Shown: positions 41,513 to 49,917 of the stretch, in pieces
Layout: each line of letters starts with the position of its first letter
Position numbering within the stretch: the first letter of the stretch is position 1
Assembly (NCBI RefSeq): GCF_004364345.1
Contig: NZ_SOCA01000001.1
Coordinates: 744,001-808,000, forward strand
DNA: 64,000 nucleotides
Source of the DNA: Prosthecobacter fusiformis
Lineage (GTDB): Bacteria; Verrucomicrobiota; Verrucomicrobiia; Verrucomicrobiales; Verrucomicrobiaceae
Reading direction: 5' to 3'
The notes under the pieces: model-generated
What the model was told of the DNA's origin: nothing
The model's input: only the letters and a program-made list of their open reading frames with translations
The model's database searches: none
Position numbers and translations under genes: made by a program

Positions 41513-42568
41513 ATGTCCGACGCTGTCGCTAAAAACATGTCTTTTCTCGACCGCTATCTGACGGTCTGGATTTTCGCGGCCATGCTGATTGGCGTCTTGC
41601 TGGGGCAGTTCGTGATGACCGATCCGGAGGCTTTCTTTGCACCGCTGACCATCGGCACCACGAATCTCCCCATCGCTATCGGGCTGATTCTCATGATGTA
41701 TCCGCCGTTGGCTAAGGTGAAGTATTCACAGCTTCCCAAAGTCTTTGCCAATATGCGCATCCTCAGCTTGTCCCTGGTTCAAAACTGGATTGTGGGGCCG
41801 GTCCTGATGTTCCTCCTGGCGGTGTTCTTTCTGCCAGATCATCCCGATTACATGGTGGGGCTAATCCTGGTTGGCATCGCCCGCTGCATCGCCATGGTGC
41901 TGGTGTGGAATGAGCTGGCCCAAGGCAGCCGGGAGTATGCGGCAGGCTTGGTCGCACTGAACAGCATCGCACAAATCCTCTTTTACAGCGTCTTCGCCTG
42001 GCTGTTCATCACGGTGCTGCCGCCCTACTTTGGACTTGAGGGACGGGTGGTGGAGATCGCCATGCAGGACATCTTTTGGAGTGTGATGATCTACCTGGGG
42101 ATACCTTTTGCCGCAGGTGTACTCAGCCGGGTGATCCTGGTGCCCATGAAGGGAGAAGCGTGGTATGAGCAGAAGTTCATCCCGCTTATTTCTCCGGTCA
42201 CGCTCTCGGCACTGCTATTCACGATTGTGGTGATGTTTACCTTCAAGGGCGAGGCCATCGTGGATCTCCCCATGGATGTACTCCGCATCGCCATTCCCCT
42301 GACACTTTATTTTGTGATCATGTTTTTTGTTAGCTTCTACATGGCCAAAAAACTCGGGGCAGACTATCCCCGCACCACATCGCTGGCATTCACCTCCTCA
42401 GGAAACAATTTCGAACTGGCGATCGCTGTAGCCATTGCGGTCTTTGGTATCCATTCACCCGTGGCCTTTGCCACGGTCGTCGGGCCACTCATCGAGGTAC
42501 CTGTGCTCATCGGTCTGGTGCATGTGGCTTTGCGGCTCCGCCCGACCTTTGCCCCCGCGAAAGTGTGA
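41513..42568 (+). CDS. acr3: Arsenite efflux permease, ACR3 family
   Basis: The ATG at 41513 ([19 protein letters not shown]) is the likely start; an in-frame TTG-type start lies 33 bases upstream. The product is 351 residues with ten predicted transmembrane helices. ACR3 hallmarks include [12 protein letters not shown], the conserved cysteine in [13 protein letters not shown], and [13 protein letters not shown]. It exports arsenite (and possibly antimonite) across the inner membrane by proton antiport. arsC follows 38 bases downstream. It is probably repressed by ArsR through the operators just upstream. Confidence 0.95.
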   Translation: MSDAVAKNMSFLDRYLTVWIFAAMLIGVLLGQFVMTDPEAFFAPLTIGTTNLPIAIGLILMMYPPLAKVKYSQLPKVFANMRILSLSLVQNWIVGPVLMFLLAVFFLPDHPDYMVGLILVGIARCIAMVLVWNELAQGSREYAAGLVALNSIAQILFYSVFAWLFITVLPPYFGLEGRVVEIAMQDIFWSVMIYLGIPFAAGVLSRVILVPMKGEAWYEQKFIPLISPVTLSALLFTIVVMFTFKGEAIVDLPMDVLRIAIPLTLYFVIMFFVSFYMAKKLGADYPRTTSLAFTSSGNNFELAIAVAIAVFGIHSPVAFATVVGPLIEVPVLIGLVHVALRLRPTFAPAKV

Positions 42569-42605
42569 TACCGATGGCCAGCATTTGAACTGCATCTAAA
42601 AGCTC

Positions 42606-43046
42606 ATGAGCAAACCCACCATTCTCATCCTTTGCACTGGCAATTCCTGCCGATCCCATCTCGCAGAAGGCATTCTTCGTTCCGCAATCGCGGATGAATG
42701 CATCATAGCCAGCGCCGGATCAAAACCCGCAGGCTATGTTCATCCCCTGGCCATCAAAGTGATGGCCGAGATCGGCATTGATATCAGCGCCCATCGCTCC
42801 AAGCACATGGATGACTTTCTGGATCAGTCCGTGGAGACGGTGATCACGGTCTGCGGAAATGCAGACCAGGCATGCCCGATTTTTCCGGGACAATTAAACC
42901 GCCATCACTGGGGATTTGATGATCCCGCTCATGCCACAGGTACAGAAGAGGAGCAGCTTGTGGTCTTTCGCCGCGTGCGTGATGAAATCAGCAAAGTCTT
43001 CACCGCCTACGCCTGCGGTCGGCTGGACCAAGCTAAAGCGAACTGA
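42606..43046 (+). CDS. arsC: Arsenate reductase, thioredoxin-coupled (LMW phosphatase type)
   Basis: The product is 146 residues. The phosphatase P-loop is C10-T-G-N-S-C15-R-S, and the two redox cysteines are Cys83 and Cys90 in [10 protein letters not shown], matching the Cys10/82/89 relay of the thioredoxin-dependent Staphylococcus aureus enzyme. It reduces arsenate to arsenite in the cytoplasm, which the upstream Acr3 exports. It is co-directional with acr3 after a 37-base gap, so it is in the same operon. Confidence 0.95.
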   Translation: MSKPTILILCTGNSCRSHLAEGILRSAIADECIIASAGSKPAGYVHPLAIKVMAEIGIDISAHRSKHMDDFLDQSVETVITVCGNADQACPIFPGQLNRHHWGFDDPAHATGTEEEQLVVFRRVRDEISKVFTAYACGRLDQAKAN

Positions 43047-43129
43047 TCAGGCTCCGCGACCGCTGCGGATTGATCCCCCAGCTAGACTCCGGAGGCCAGG
43101 ATAGTCCCAGCCCCCGAAATTAAGCGGAC

Positions 43130-43420
43130 TCAATCATCCACTTTGAGAATGCGGCCATCGGCTAGAATCTCGACTTCAAGCGTCTTGCCCTGAGTCTTGA
43201 TTTCCACCTCATACTTCACCTTGCCATCATCAGTCTCCGCTTCGGCTTTAACAAAAAGTGCGTCAGGAAACCGGTCCAGGATCGCCAGGGGAATAGCAGG
43301 CGGCAAGTTCTCCATTTTTACGTCATCCCCCGCATGAGCTGGGGATAGGCACAGGACACAGGCAGCGATAGCCAGCGCAAGCAGGCCGGCTCTGATTTCA
43401 CGGATAAATGCAGTATTCAT
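43130..43420 (-). CDS. Small secreted PepSY-like protein
   Basis: The ATG at 43420 (MNTAFIREIRAG) starts a signal peptide (about 1-30, A-H-A-G); a longer frame from 43495 is less likely. The product is 96 residues. The mature part is P-P-A-I-P-L-A-I-L-D-R-F-P-D-A followed by Y-E-V-E-I-K-T-Q-G-K-T-L-E-V-E-I-L-A-D-G-R-I-L-K-V, the strand-rich form of small PepSY-like periplasmic proteins. Function is unknown; a periplasmic inhibitor or metal-binding role is possible. It is convergent with arsC and divergent from the phosphatase gene. Confidence 0.7.
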   Translation of the reverse strand: MNTAFIREIRAGLLALAIAACVLCLSPAHAGDDVKMENLPPAIPLAILDRFPDALFVKAEAETDDGKVKYEVEIKTQGKTLEVEILADGRILKVDD

Positions 43421-43605
43421 GATCTGAAGAAGTTGAATTTTTTGATGCCGGATCAACAAAAACGGCACTGATAATTTCGTCTCCTTCCCCACCAATGGCT
43501 GTAAAATTGTACATTCTGGGATACGGGGCAGATTTCAGTGTGGCAGATGACAAAAAGATGCAATCGCCCCGGTCTAAAGACGTTTACTCCCCCTCCAAAT
43601 CACTG

Positions 43606-45258
43606 ATGAAGATCAAGACATACTTTCTGTTCGCCCTCGTCGCCACCGGACTTGCCCACTTGCAGGCGGCACCGCCCAAGGCACCCAAACTTGTCGTGGC
43701 GATTGTCGTGGACCAGCTTCGTTATGATTACCTGGACCGCTTTCATCATCAGTTCGGCGAAGGTGGGCTAAAATTGCTGACCGATGAAGGAGCCTTCATG
43801 ACCTTTGCACAGTATGATTACTCTCCGACGATCACCGCCCCGGGGCATGCCAGCTTCTTCAGTGGCAGTTCACCGATGATGCACGGGATCATCGGCAATG
43901 AGTGGTTCGATAAACGCACGGGACAACCCATGTACTGCGTGAGCGATGACGCCGTAAACGGTGTAGGCACCGACCCTCAGGGCAAGGCCGGCAAAATGTC
44001 CCCACGCAATTTCATCGGCAGCACGGTGGCAGACCAAATGCGCCTGCACTGGGACTCCAAAGTGGTGGCCATCTCCATCAAGGACCGCGGAGCCATCCTG
44101 CCAGGGGGCAAGAAGCCCGCAGGTGCCTTCTGGTTTGAATCCGCCACCGGCAATTTCATCACCAGCAGTTATTACATGCAGGAGCTGCCCGCATGGGTCA
44201 AAGCCTTCAATGACAGCAAGCGGCCAGATGCCTTCATCGGCCAGACCTGGGAGCGTCTGCTGGATGAAAAAGAATACCTCAATCCCGATGATGCGGCAGG
44301 CGAATCCAGCCTGGCTGGAGAAACCACCCGCACCTTTCCTCATCAAGTGATCAAAGAAGAAAAGGACGGTTATGAACCCATCCTCTCCACCCCCTTTGGC
44401 AATCAGTTGCTCGCCGAATTTGCCAAGGCAGCCATTGAGGGGGAAAACCTGGGCCAGGGCAGCAAGCCAGATCTTCTTTGTGTCTCCTTTTCATCCAATG
44501 ATTATTGCGGCCACAGGTTCGGCCCCTATTCACAGGAGGTCCAGGACATCACCCTGCGCATGGACCGGCAGTTTCAGGAATTCTTTGCCTACCTGGACAA
44601 AAAGATTGGCCTAACCAATGTGACCATCGTCCTCACGGCGGACCACGGCGTCTGCCCCACCCCAGAAAATGCTCAGGAGCAGGGTCTGGACGCTGGCCGC
44701 CCGCCCCTTTCAGACATGATGAATGAATTGCAGGAAAAACTGGCCGAGCGCTTCGGGCCTGGACGCTATTTCCTGGGTGCCAAAATCGGATTCAAGCCAC
44801 GCCTCAGCGATGGGAACCTGTATTTCAACTATCCCGTGCTCATCGAAAAGCAGCTTTCACCGGAAACCGTCACCTCCTTCGCACGCGAATGGGCTTTATC
44901 CACCGGCGTGTTTCATGCCGTTTACGGGCGTGAACAATTGCTGGACGGACGTGCACCAGGAGTCATCGGCCAGCGTGTGATGAAAGGCTTCAACGGCGAG
45001 CGCAGCGGGGACATTGTTTTCATTCCGAAACCCTTCCTCATCTCAGGTAGCGGCAAGCCAGGCGCGGGCACCACTCACGGCTCCCCTTTTTCTTATGATA
45101 CCCATATCCCGGTGCTGTTTTATGGAGCCAGCTTCAAGGCAGGCCGTTATGCCGATGAATTTTACATTACGGACATCGCGCCCACCCTTTCCGCCGCACT
45201 CGGCATCCAGGAGCCACCCGCCTGCATGGGCAAGCCGATGGTTAAAATCTTGAAGTAA
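43606..45258 (+). CDS. Secreted PafA-like alkaline phosphatase / phosphodiesterase
   Basis: The ATG at 43606 (MKIKTYFLFALVATG) begins a signal peptide (about 1-21); earlier in-frame starts are unlikely. The product is 550 residues of the alkaline-phosphatase superfamily. The first metal ligand is Asp36 in V-A-I-V-V-D-Q-L-R, and the nucleophile threonine lies in P-T-I-T-A-P-G-H-A (Thr75 or Thr77). L-T-A-D-H-G-V-C-P-T and T-H-G-S-P-F-S-Y-D-T-H supply the remaining ligands. It resembles the single-domain phosphomonoesterase PafA of Bacteroidota, which scavenges phosphate in the periplasm. No Pho-type box was recognised upstream. Confidence 0.88.
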   Translation: MKIKTYFLFALVATGLAHLQAAPPKAPKLVVAIVVDQLRYDYLDRFHHQFGEGGLKLLTDEGAFMTFAQYDYSPTITAPGHASFFSGSSPMMHGIIGNEWFDKRTGQPMYCVSDDAVNGVGTDPQGKAGKMSPRNFIGSTVADQMRLHWDSKVVAISIKDRGAILPGGKKPAGAFWFESATGNFITSSYYMQELPAWVKAFNDSKRPDAFIGQTWERLLDEKEYLNPDDAAGESSLAGETTRTFPHQVIKEEKDGYEPILSTPFGNQLLAEFAKAAIEGENLGQGSKPDLLCVSFSSNDYCGHRFGPYSQEVQDITLRMDRQFQEFFAYLDKKIGLTNVTIVLTADHGVCPTPENAQEQGLDAGRPPLSDMMNELQEKLAERFGPGRYFLGAKIGFKPRLSDGNLYFNYPVLIEKQLSPETVTSFAREWALSTGVFHAVYGREQLLDGRAPGVIGQRVMKGFNGERSGDIVFIPKPFLISGSGKPGAGTTHGSPFSYDTHIPVLFYGASFKAGRYADEFYITDIAPTLSAALGIQEPPACMGKPMVKILK

Positions 45259-45442
45259 TCACCGGAACTCGGGCTAAACCCGGCGCAGGTATTCGCAACC
45301 AAGGCCAGCCGAAAGTGCATCCGAGGTCCCCCCTTAGAGGTATAGTGAGATGAAGATTTCAATCAAGATCATCAATCCTGCACACCCAGGGCTTTCCCTG
45401 GTATGGTAAATGCACCTGCCAAGCGGGATCCCCAATTCCCAT

Positions 45443-45925
45443 ATGAAAACCAAAACACTCATCGATATCGGCATTAGTGAAGCTGACCGCACCGAGATCG
45501 CCGCCGGACTTTCACGACTGCTTGCCGATAGCTACACTCTCTATTTGCAGACTCATAACTTCCACTGGAACGTCACCGGACCGATGTTCCAGACGCTGCA
45601 TGTGATGTTTGAAACGCATTACACCGAGCTGGCCCTGGCCGTGGATACCATTGCCGAGCGCATCCGCTCCCTGGGCATGCATGCACCTGGAACGTATGCG
45701 GAATTTGTGCGCCTGAGTTCGATTGAAGAAGTCCCCGGAGTGCCCAAGGCCAAGGAGATGATCGCGCTTCTGGTCACCGGCCATGAGGCTGTCGTCCGCA
45801 CTGCACGCTCCATTTTTCCAGTCGTCGAAAAAGCTGCCGATGAAGCCAGCGCGGACCTCCTTACCCAGCGCATCCAGCTCCACGAAAAAACCGCCTGGAT
45901 GCTCCGCAGCCTTCTCGAAGACTAA
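45443..45925 (+). CDS. dps: Dps, DNA-protecting ferritin-like protein
   Basis: The ATG at 45443 ([10 protein letters not shown]) is preferred over an in-frame start 33 bases upstream. The product is 160 residues, normal for Dps. The ferroxidase-site block is H-N-F-H-W-N-V-T-G near 38-46, followed by [20 protein letters not shown], giving the conserved Asp68 and Glu72. It forms 12-subunit shells that oxidise and store iron with peroxide and protect DNA. It precedes the cbpA/cbpM genes in the same direction (57-base gap). Confidence 0.95.
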   Translation: MKTKTLIDIGISEADRTEIAAGLSRLLADSYTLYLQTHNFHWNVTGPMFQTLHVMFETHYTELALAVDTIAERIRSLGMHAPGTYAEFVRLSSIEEVPGVPKAKEMIALLVTGHEAVVRTARSIFPVVEKAADEASADLLTQRIQLHEKTAWMLRSLLED

Positions 45926-45982
45926 TCCCGCGCACGAAATCTCCCTGAGATCTTCCGCAGCTAATCCGATACACTCTCTGGC

Positions 45983-46957
45983 ATGTCCGTCGAATTTAAA
46001 GACTACTACACCATCCTTGGCGTAAACCGCGAGGCCGGTGAAGACGACATCAAAAAAGCCTTCCGCAAGCTCGCCCGGAAATACCATCCCGATGTGGCCA
46101 CGGACAAGGCAACCGCAGAGGCTAAGTTCAAGGAGATCAACGAAGCCTATGAAGTCTTGGGAGATCCAGACAAGCGTAAAAAATACGATACGATGGGCGC
46201 TCGCTGGGCCGATGACGAAGGCGGATTCCAGCCGCCGCCTCAGAGTGGGACAGGTACTCCCGAGCAAGAATTCCATTTTGGCGGCACGGGCTTCAGTGAT
46301 TTCTTCGAGCAATATTTCAGCGGAGGCACTCGCTACGGCTTCCCAAATGAGAGTCCCGGCTTCGGCCAAACGCATGCCCAGTCCGGCAATGCACGGCCAC
46401 GCCGAGGCAGCGATATCGAAGGGGATATCCTCGTCACCCTGATGGAGGCCATGCAGGGAACGGTACGTCCCGTTTCCATGCAGACAGTCAACCGTTCCAC
46501 GGGCCAGGTGGAGACGCGTGAATTTCAAGTGCGCATCCCCCCAGGTGCCACGGATGGTCGCCGCATCCGCGTGCCGGGGCATGGTGAGCCAGGCCAGGGC
46601 GGAGCCGCTGCCGGCGACCTGTTTCTGCGCGTCCGCCATGCTACCCACCCGGACTTTAGCAGCCGTGAAGCAGACATTTATCACGACCTCGACATCGCAC
46701 CTTGGGAAGCCGTCCTTGGAGCAGAAGTCGTGGTACCAACTTTGGACGGCTCCATTAAATTACGCATACCCGCAGGAGCCGAAAACGGCCAAAAACTCCG
46801 CGCACGAAATCGCGGGCTGCCGAAAGGAAAGAACGGCGAAAGAGGCGATTTTTATGTCGTCCTCAATATCCAGCTTCCTGTCACCCTCAGTCCAGAAGAA
46901 CGCACCCTCTGGGAAAAGCTGCGTGACACCTCCACCTTCCGTGCGCGCCCGGTTTAA
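45983..46957 (+). CDS. cbpA: DnaJ-like co-chaperone CbpA
   Basis: The product is 324 residues. An N-terminal J domain (5-70) has the H-P-D motif at 35-37, which stimulates the DnaK ATPase. A Gly-rich linker (about 78-150) follows, then two C-terminal substrate-binding domains (about 150-310) with no zinc-finger cysteines, the layout that separates CbpA from DnaJ. CbpA acts as a nucleoid-bound, stress-related partner of DnaK. The gene for its probable modulator CbpM lies 20 bases downstream. Confidence 0.93.
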   Translation: MSVEFKDYYTILGVNREAGEDDIKKAFRKLARKYHPDVATDKATAEAKFKEINEAYEVLGDPDKRKKYDTMGARWADDEGGFQPPPQSGTGTPEQEFHFGGTGFSDFFEQYFSGGTRYGFPNESPGFGQTHAQSGNARPRRGSDIEGDILVTLMEAMQGTVRPVSMQTVNRSTGQVETREFQVRIPPGATDGRRIRVPGHGEPGQGGAAAGDLFLRVRHATHPDFSSREADIYHDLDIAPWEAVLGAEVVVPTLDGSIKLRIPAGAENGQKLRARNRGLPKGKNGERGDFYVVLNIQLPVTLSPEERTLWEKLRDTSTFRARPV

Positions 46958-46977
46958 ACCCACATTGTCACCGAGCC

Positions 46978-47301
46978 ATGACTTCAGATCATTCTTCCAC
47001 CGAGGCCGGGCCTCTTTATGAGGCAGAAACGGATACTGCCTACTCCATCGAAGTCATTACGGAACTGACTGGCATGGATGCCCAGACCATTATCCGCTAC
47101 CAGGAGCAAGGGTTTATCCGACCCGCATCAGGGCAAGCCGCAGACAGCGCTTTGTTTGATGCCGAATCACTGCGTCAGCTTCGTCGTATCGAGCACCTCC
47201 GCTCCACCTGTGCTGTCAATGACACGGGTCTGAAACTCATCCTGGATCTACTTCATGAGATCGAGTGCCTCCGCCAGGAAAGGCGACAGAGCGTACGATA
47301 A
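46978..47301 (+). CDS. cbpM: CbpM-like chaperone modulator (MerR-type)
   Basis: The product is 107 residues and begins 20 bases after the cbpA stop. It has a MerR-like helix-turn-helix core: Y-S-I-E-V-I-T-E-L-T-G-M, then Q-T-I-I-R-Y-Q-E-Q-G-F-I-R-P, and R-R-I-E-H-L-R. The C-terminal helix is long and charged. Family knowledge: CbpM binds the J domain of CbpA and inhibits it. Pairing with cbpA is the main support for this call rather than a DNA-binding regulator. Confidence 0.82.
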   Translation: MTSDHSSTEAGPLYEAETDTAYSIEVITELTGMDAQTIIRYQEQGFIRPASGQAADSALFDAESLRQLRRIEHLRSTCAVNDTGLKLILDLLHEIECLRQERRQSVR

Positions 47302-47306
47302 ATCCA

Positions 47307-47981
47307 TCAGTGAGCCTCTTGTCTGCGTAAGCGCCGCACCATTTTCATCACCTCCAGCGCATTGCGGGTAATGGTCTGCCAGTCCTCCTTTTGAATAACC
47401 TCACGGGGTGCCAGCCAGGAACCACCCAGTGCATGCACCGAGGGCTCCATCAAATAAGCCTCCGCATTGCCTGCCGCCACACCGCCTAACGGGATGTATT
47501 TCACACCCAAATGGGCAAAGGGTGCCGCGATGGCGCGTAGATACGCCAGGCCTCCGCAGGGTTCAGAGGGAAAGAACTTCAGCAAACGGCAGCCTTGCTC
47601 CACAGCCAGCTCAATGTCTGTGGGCGTACAGACCCCGGGAGCGAACGGCAAGCCGATGCGCTGAGCCGCTGCCACCACGCGCGGATTCATTCCTGGTGCC
47701 ACGCCAAAAGCTGCACCAGCCTCCTTCACCTCGCGCACTTGCTGGGGATTGAGAATGGTTCCCATGCCCACCATCATCCCAGGGACTTCTTCACGAATGC
47801 AGCGCAGTGCCTGCATAGCCACCGGAGTGCGCAGTGTCAGCTCGATGCAGTCTACACCGCCTTCCATGAGGGCTTTTGCGACTGGCACCGCAGACTCCGC
47901 ATGATCCAGCATCAGTACGGCGATGACCCCGGTCTGGTAGAGGTGAAGTTCCAGGGGTTCAGGAAAACAAGAAGAAGACAT
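47307..47981 (-). CDS. eda: 2-dehydro-3-deoxy-phosphogluconate / 4-hydroxy-2-oxoglutarate aldolase
   Basis: The ATG at 47981 (MSSSCFPEP) is preferred over one at 48020 because a palindromic element lies between them. The product is 224 residues. The class I aldolase active residues are Glu47 in C-I-E-L-T-L-R-T and the Schiff-base Lys135 in L-L-K-F-F-P-S-E, as in KDPG aldolase. It cleaves KDPG to pyruvate and glyceraldehyde 3-phosphate in the Entner-Doudoroff pathway or in uronate breakdown. No edd or uronate genes are adjacent. Its stop lies 5 bases from that of convergent cbpM. Confidence 0.9.
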   Translation of the reverse strand: MSSSCFPEPLELHLYQTGVIAVLMLDHAESAVPVAKALMEGGVDCIELTLRTPVAMQALRCIREEVPGMMVGMGTILNPQQVREVKEAGAAFGVAPGMNPRVVAAAQRIGLPFAPGVCTPTDIELAVEQGCRLLKFFPSEPCGGLAYLRAIAAPFAHLGVKYIPLGGVAAGNAEAYLMEPSVHALGGSWLAPREVIQKEDWQTITRNALEVMKMVRRLRRQEAH

Positions 47982-47992
47982 TCGGAGAGCAA

Positions 47993-48034
47993 GCGGGATG
48001 AATCCCGGTATCTCCATCATGGGGATAATCCCGC
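47993..48034. promoter_or_regulatory. Long dyad upstream of eda
   Basis: GCGGGATGAATCCC (47993-48006) and GGGGATAATCCCGC (48021-48034) face each other as two related half-palindromes 14 bases apart. They sit 12-53 bases ahead of the chosen eda start and could be an operator. No regulator is encoded nearby. Confidence 0.45.
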
Positions 48035-48234
48035 ATGATGCAGGGAGAAAATAAAAAAGTTAATCTGGGCACATCCACCTCGCTCCACGCCCACGAACCA
48101 ACACCGGACAGCTCCTTTGTCACTCCCAGTGTCACATCTGTTCAAAGACACTACAAAATTTATCTCACACCCATTTCTACCCTTTGCGTCTGATCTCTTC
48201 AGGCACAAAACCCAACCCAAAACGACACAACACC

Positions 48235-48885
48235 ATGAATACAAAATCACTCGCCACACTTAGCTGCATGCTGCTCTCCTCGGCAGCCTTTGCAGGCACC
48301 ACCCCCATTGCTCCTCAGGTCCAGCCTGAAATATACGAGCCTGTCCTGATCTCGTATTCCAACGTCTCCGTCGGCTATCAATACACCTCGGCTGATTTCC
48401 TGGGTGCAGATATCGATGGTCATGGTGCTGGCATCGGCCTTGAAATTTCACCAGTCGATCACTTGTACTTTGCGATCAATGGCTCCTGGTCAGACGTGGA
48501 CGCCTTTGATGTGGACTTTGATTACTGGACAGGCAAAGCCGGTATCGGTGGTTACATTCCACTGACCGAAAACATTCACTTCGTCACCGAAGTGGGAGCT
48601 AGTTATGCCAATCTTTCCCTCGCTGATTTTGATGTCGGCACGGATGACTGGGGCATCTATGTGACGCCTCACTTCCGCATGAAGTTCGGCCAGTTCGAAA
48701 CGCATATCGGTGTCACCTATGACAGCAATGACCTTGCAGTGACCGAATACTCCGCTTTTGCACGCCTTCTTTATGCCGTCTCTCCAGAGATGGACATCTA
48801 TGTCGGTGCCAATCGTGGCTTGGATGACAACGATGCTTTTGAAGACGTCTTCGGTCTCCAGGCCGGCCTTCGCTTCAAATTCTAA
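48235..48885 (+). CDS. Outer-membrane beta-barrel protein
   Basis: The ATG at 48235 (MNTKSLATLSCML) begins a signal peptide (about 1-20, A-F-A-G). The product is 216 residues. The mature part is a series of alternating strands (S-V-G-Y-Q-Y, H-L-Y-F-A-I-N-G-S-W, F-V-T-E-V-G-A-S-Y) ending in G-L-R-F-K-F, the C-terminal aromatic residue typical of barrels. About eight strands are plausible, OmpW/OmpA-barrel sized. It is acidic in its loops. A leader of about 50 bases rich in A and C with no Shine-Dalgarno site precedes the start. An intrinsic terminator follows. Confidence 0.82.
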   Translation: MNTKSLATLSCMLLSSAAFAGTTPIAPQVQPEIYEPVLISYSNVSVGYQYTSADFLGADIDGHGAGIGLEISPVDHLYFAINGSWSDVDAFDVDFDYWTGKAGIGGYIPLTENIHFVTEVGASYANLSLADFDVGTDDWGIYVTPHFRMKFGQFETHIGVTYDSNDLAVTEYSAFARLLYAVSPEMDIYVGANRGLDDNDAFEDVFGLQAGLRFKF

Positions 48886-48910
48886 CCGGTCAGAGTTTCA
48901 TCTCTCAAGC

Positions 48911-48946
48911 AACGTGCACCTTCATCTGAGGGTGCACGTTTTTTTT
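48911..48946 (+). terminator. Intrinsic terminator after the barrel gene
   Basis: AACGTGCACC (48911-48920) pairs with GGTGCACGTT (48931-48940) across a 10-base loop and is followed by a run of T. It separates the barrel gene from ku, which starts 45 bases later. Confidence 0.85.
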
Positions 48947-48990
48947 GCACACGCAGGGTATCCGCTTCTTGCGATCTTCACAGTACCCTT

Positions 48991-49908
48991 ATGAGAGCTA
49001 TCTGGAAAGGCACCATCAGTTTTGGACTCGTTTCCATTCCTGTATCGTTGTATCCCGCCATCCGCCGAGAAGATCTTCATTTCCGGCTTTTGCGTGGTGC
49101 TGACCACAGCGTGGTTAACTATAAGCGTGTGGCTGAGAACGACGGCAAAGAAGTCCCCTGGGACAAGATCGTCAAAGGTTACGAATACGAAAAGGGCAAG
49201 TTCGTCATCATTAAGGATGAGGACTTCCGACGTGTGGATGTGGAAGCCACGCAAACGGTGGACATCATTAATTTTGTGGCTCTGGAAGAAGTAAATCCCC
49301 TGCTCTTCTACAAACCCTATCATCTTGAAGTCGCCAAAGGCGGCGGTAAAGCATACATTTTGTTACGCGATGCGTTGGAGAAAAGCGGGAAGATCGCCAT
49401 TGCCCGCGTCGTGATCAAGACACGCCAGCATCTCGCTGCCATCAAGCCGCAGGGTAAAAATTTGGTTCTCGAGCTGATGCATTTTCCCGATGAACTGCGG
49501 GACATGTCCGAGCTCAAAGCCCCGGAAGGAAGTGCTCCGGCCAAGGCCGAAATTAACATGGCTCAAAAGCTCATCGAAAGCATGACCACGCCCTGGAATC
49601 CAGAGGAATACAAAGATGAATATCGTGAAGCACTGGAAGAGATGATTGAGGACAAGGTGGCCAATGGTGACTCCAAGCCTGTCAAAGCCGCCAAGACCAA
49701 GCGTCCCACCAACGTCATCGATCTGGTTGCCGTGCTCCAGGAAAGCCTGAAAAAATCGGGTTCACGTCCAGCCTCGACATCGAGCACCAAGACGGAAAAG
49801 AAGCCCGCCGCGAAATCCACACGTACAACCAAGTCTTCATCCACAGCCAAAGCCGCTAAAAAATCTGCGCCAGCCAAGAAAAGCAAAAGCCGACGAAAGG
49901 CGGCATAA
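48991..49908 (+). CDS. ku: Non-homologous end-joining protein Ku
   Basis: The product is 305 residues. Ku binds DNA ends as a ring-shaped dimer and recruits LigD. The family opening M-R-A-I-W-K-G-T-I-S-F-G-L-V-S-I-P-V is exact, with later R-V-D-V-E-A-T-Q-T-V-D-I-I-N-F-V and E-N/D-L-V-L-E-L-M-H-F-P-D-E-L-R. The last 60 residues are a low-complexity Lys/Ala/Ser/Thr tail ending S-R-R-K-A-A, which in other bacteria helps DNA binding. It is followed after 9 bases by the ligase gene, so it is the first gene of the NHEJ operon. Confidence 0.97.
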   Translation: MRAIWKGTISFGLVSIPVSLYPAIRREDLHFRLLRGADHSVVNYKRVAENDGKEVPWDKIVKGYEYEKGKFVIIKDEDFRRVDVEATQTVDIINFVALEEVNPLLFYKPYHLEVAKGGGKAYILLRDALEKSGKIAIARVVIKTRQHLAAIKPQGKNLVLELMHFPDELRDMSELKAPEGSAPAKAEINMAQKLIESMTTPWNPEEYKDEYREALEEMIEDKVANGDSKPVKAAKTKRPTNVIDLVAVLQESLKKSGSRPASTSSTKTEKKPAAKSTRTTKSSSTAKAAKKSAPAKKSKSRRKAA

Positions 49909-49917
49909 GGCCCTCTC

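Noticed and set aside
45512..46684. A 390-codon open frame on the minus strand
   Set aside because: It is antisense across dps and cbpA, both clear genes, and it bridges their spacer; this is a GC-driven shadow.
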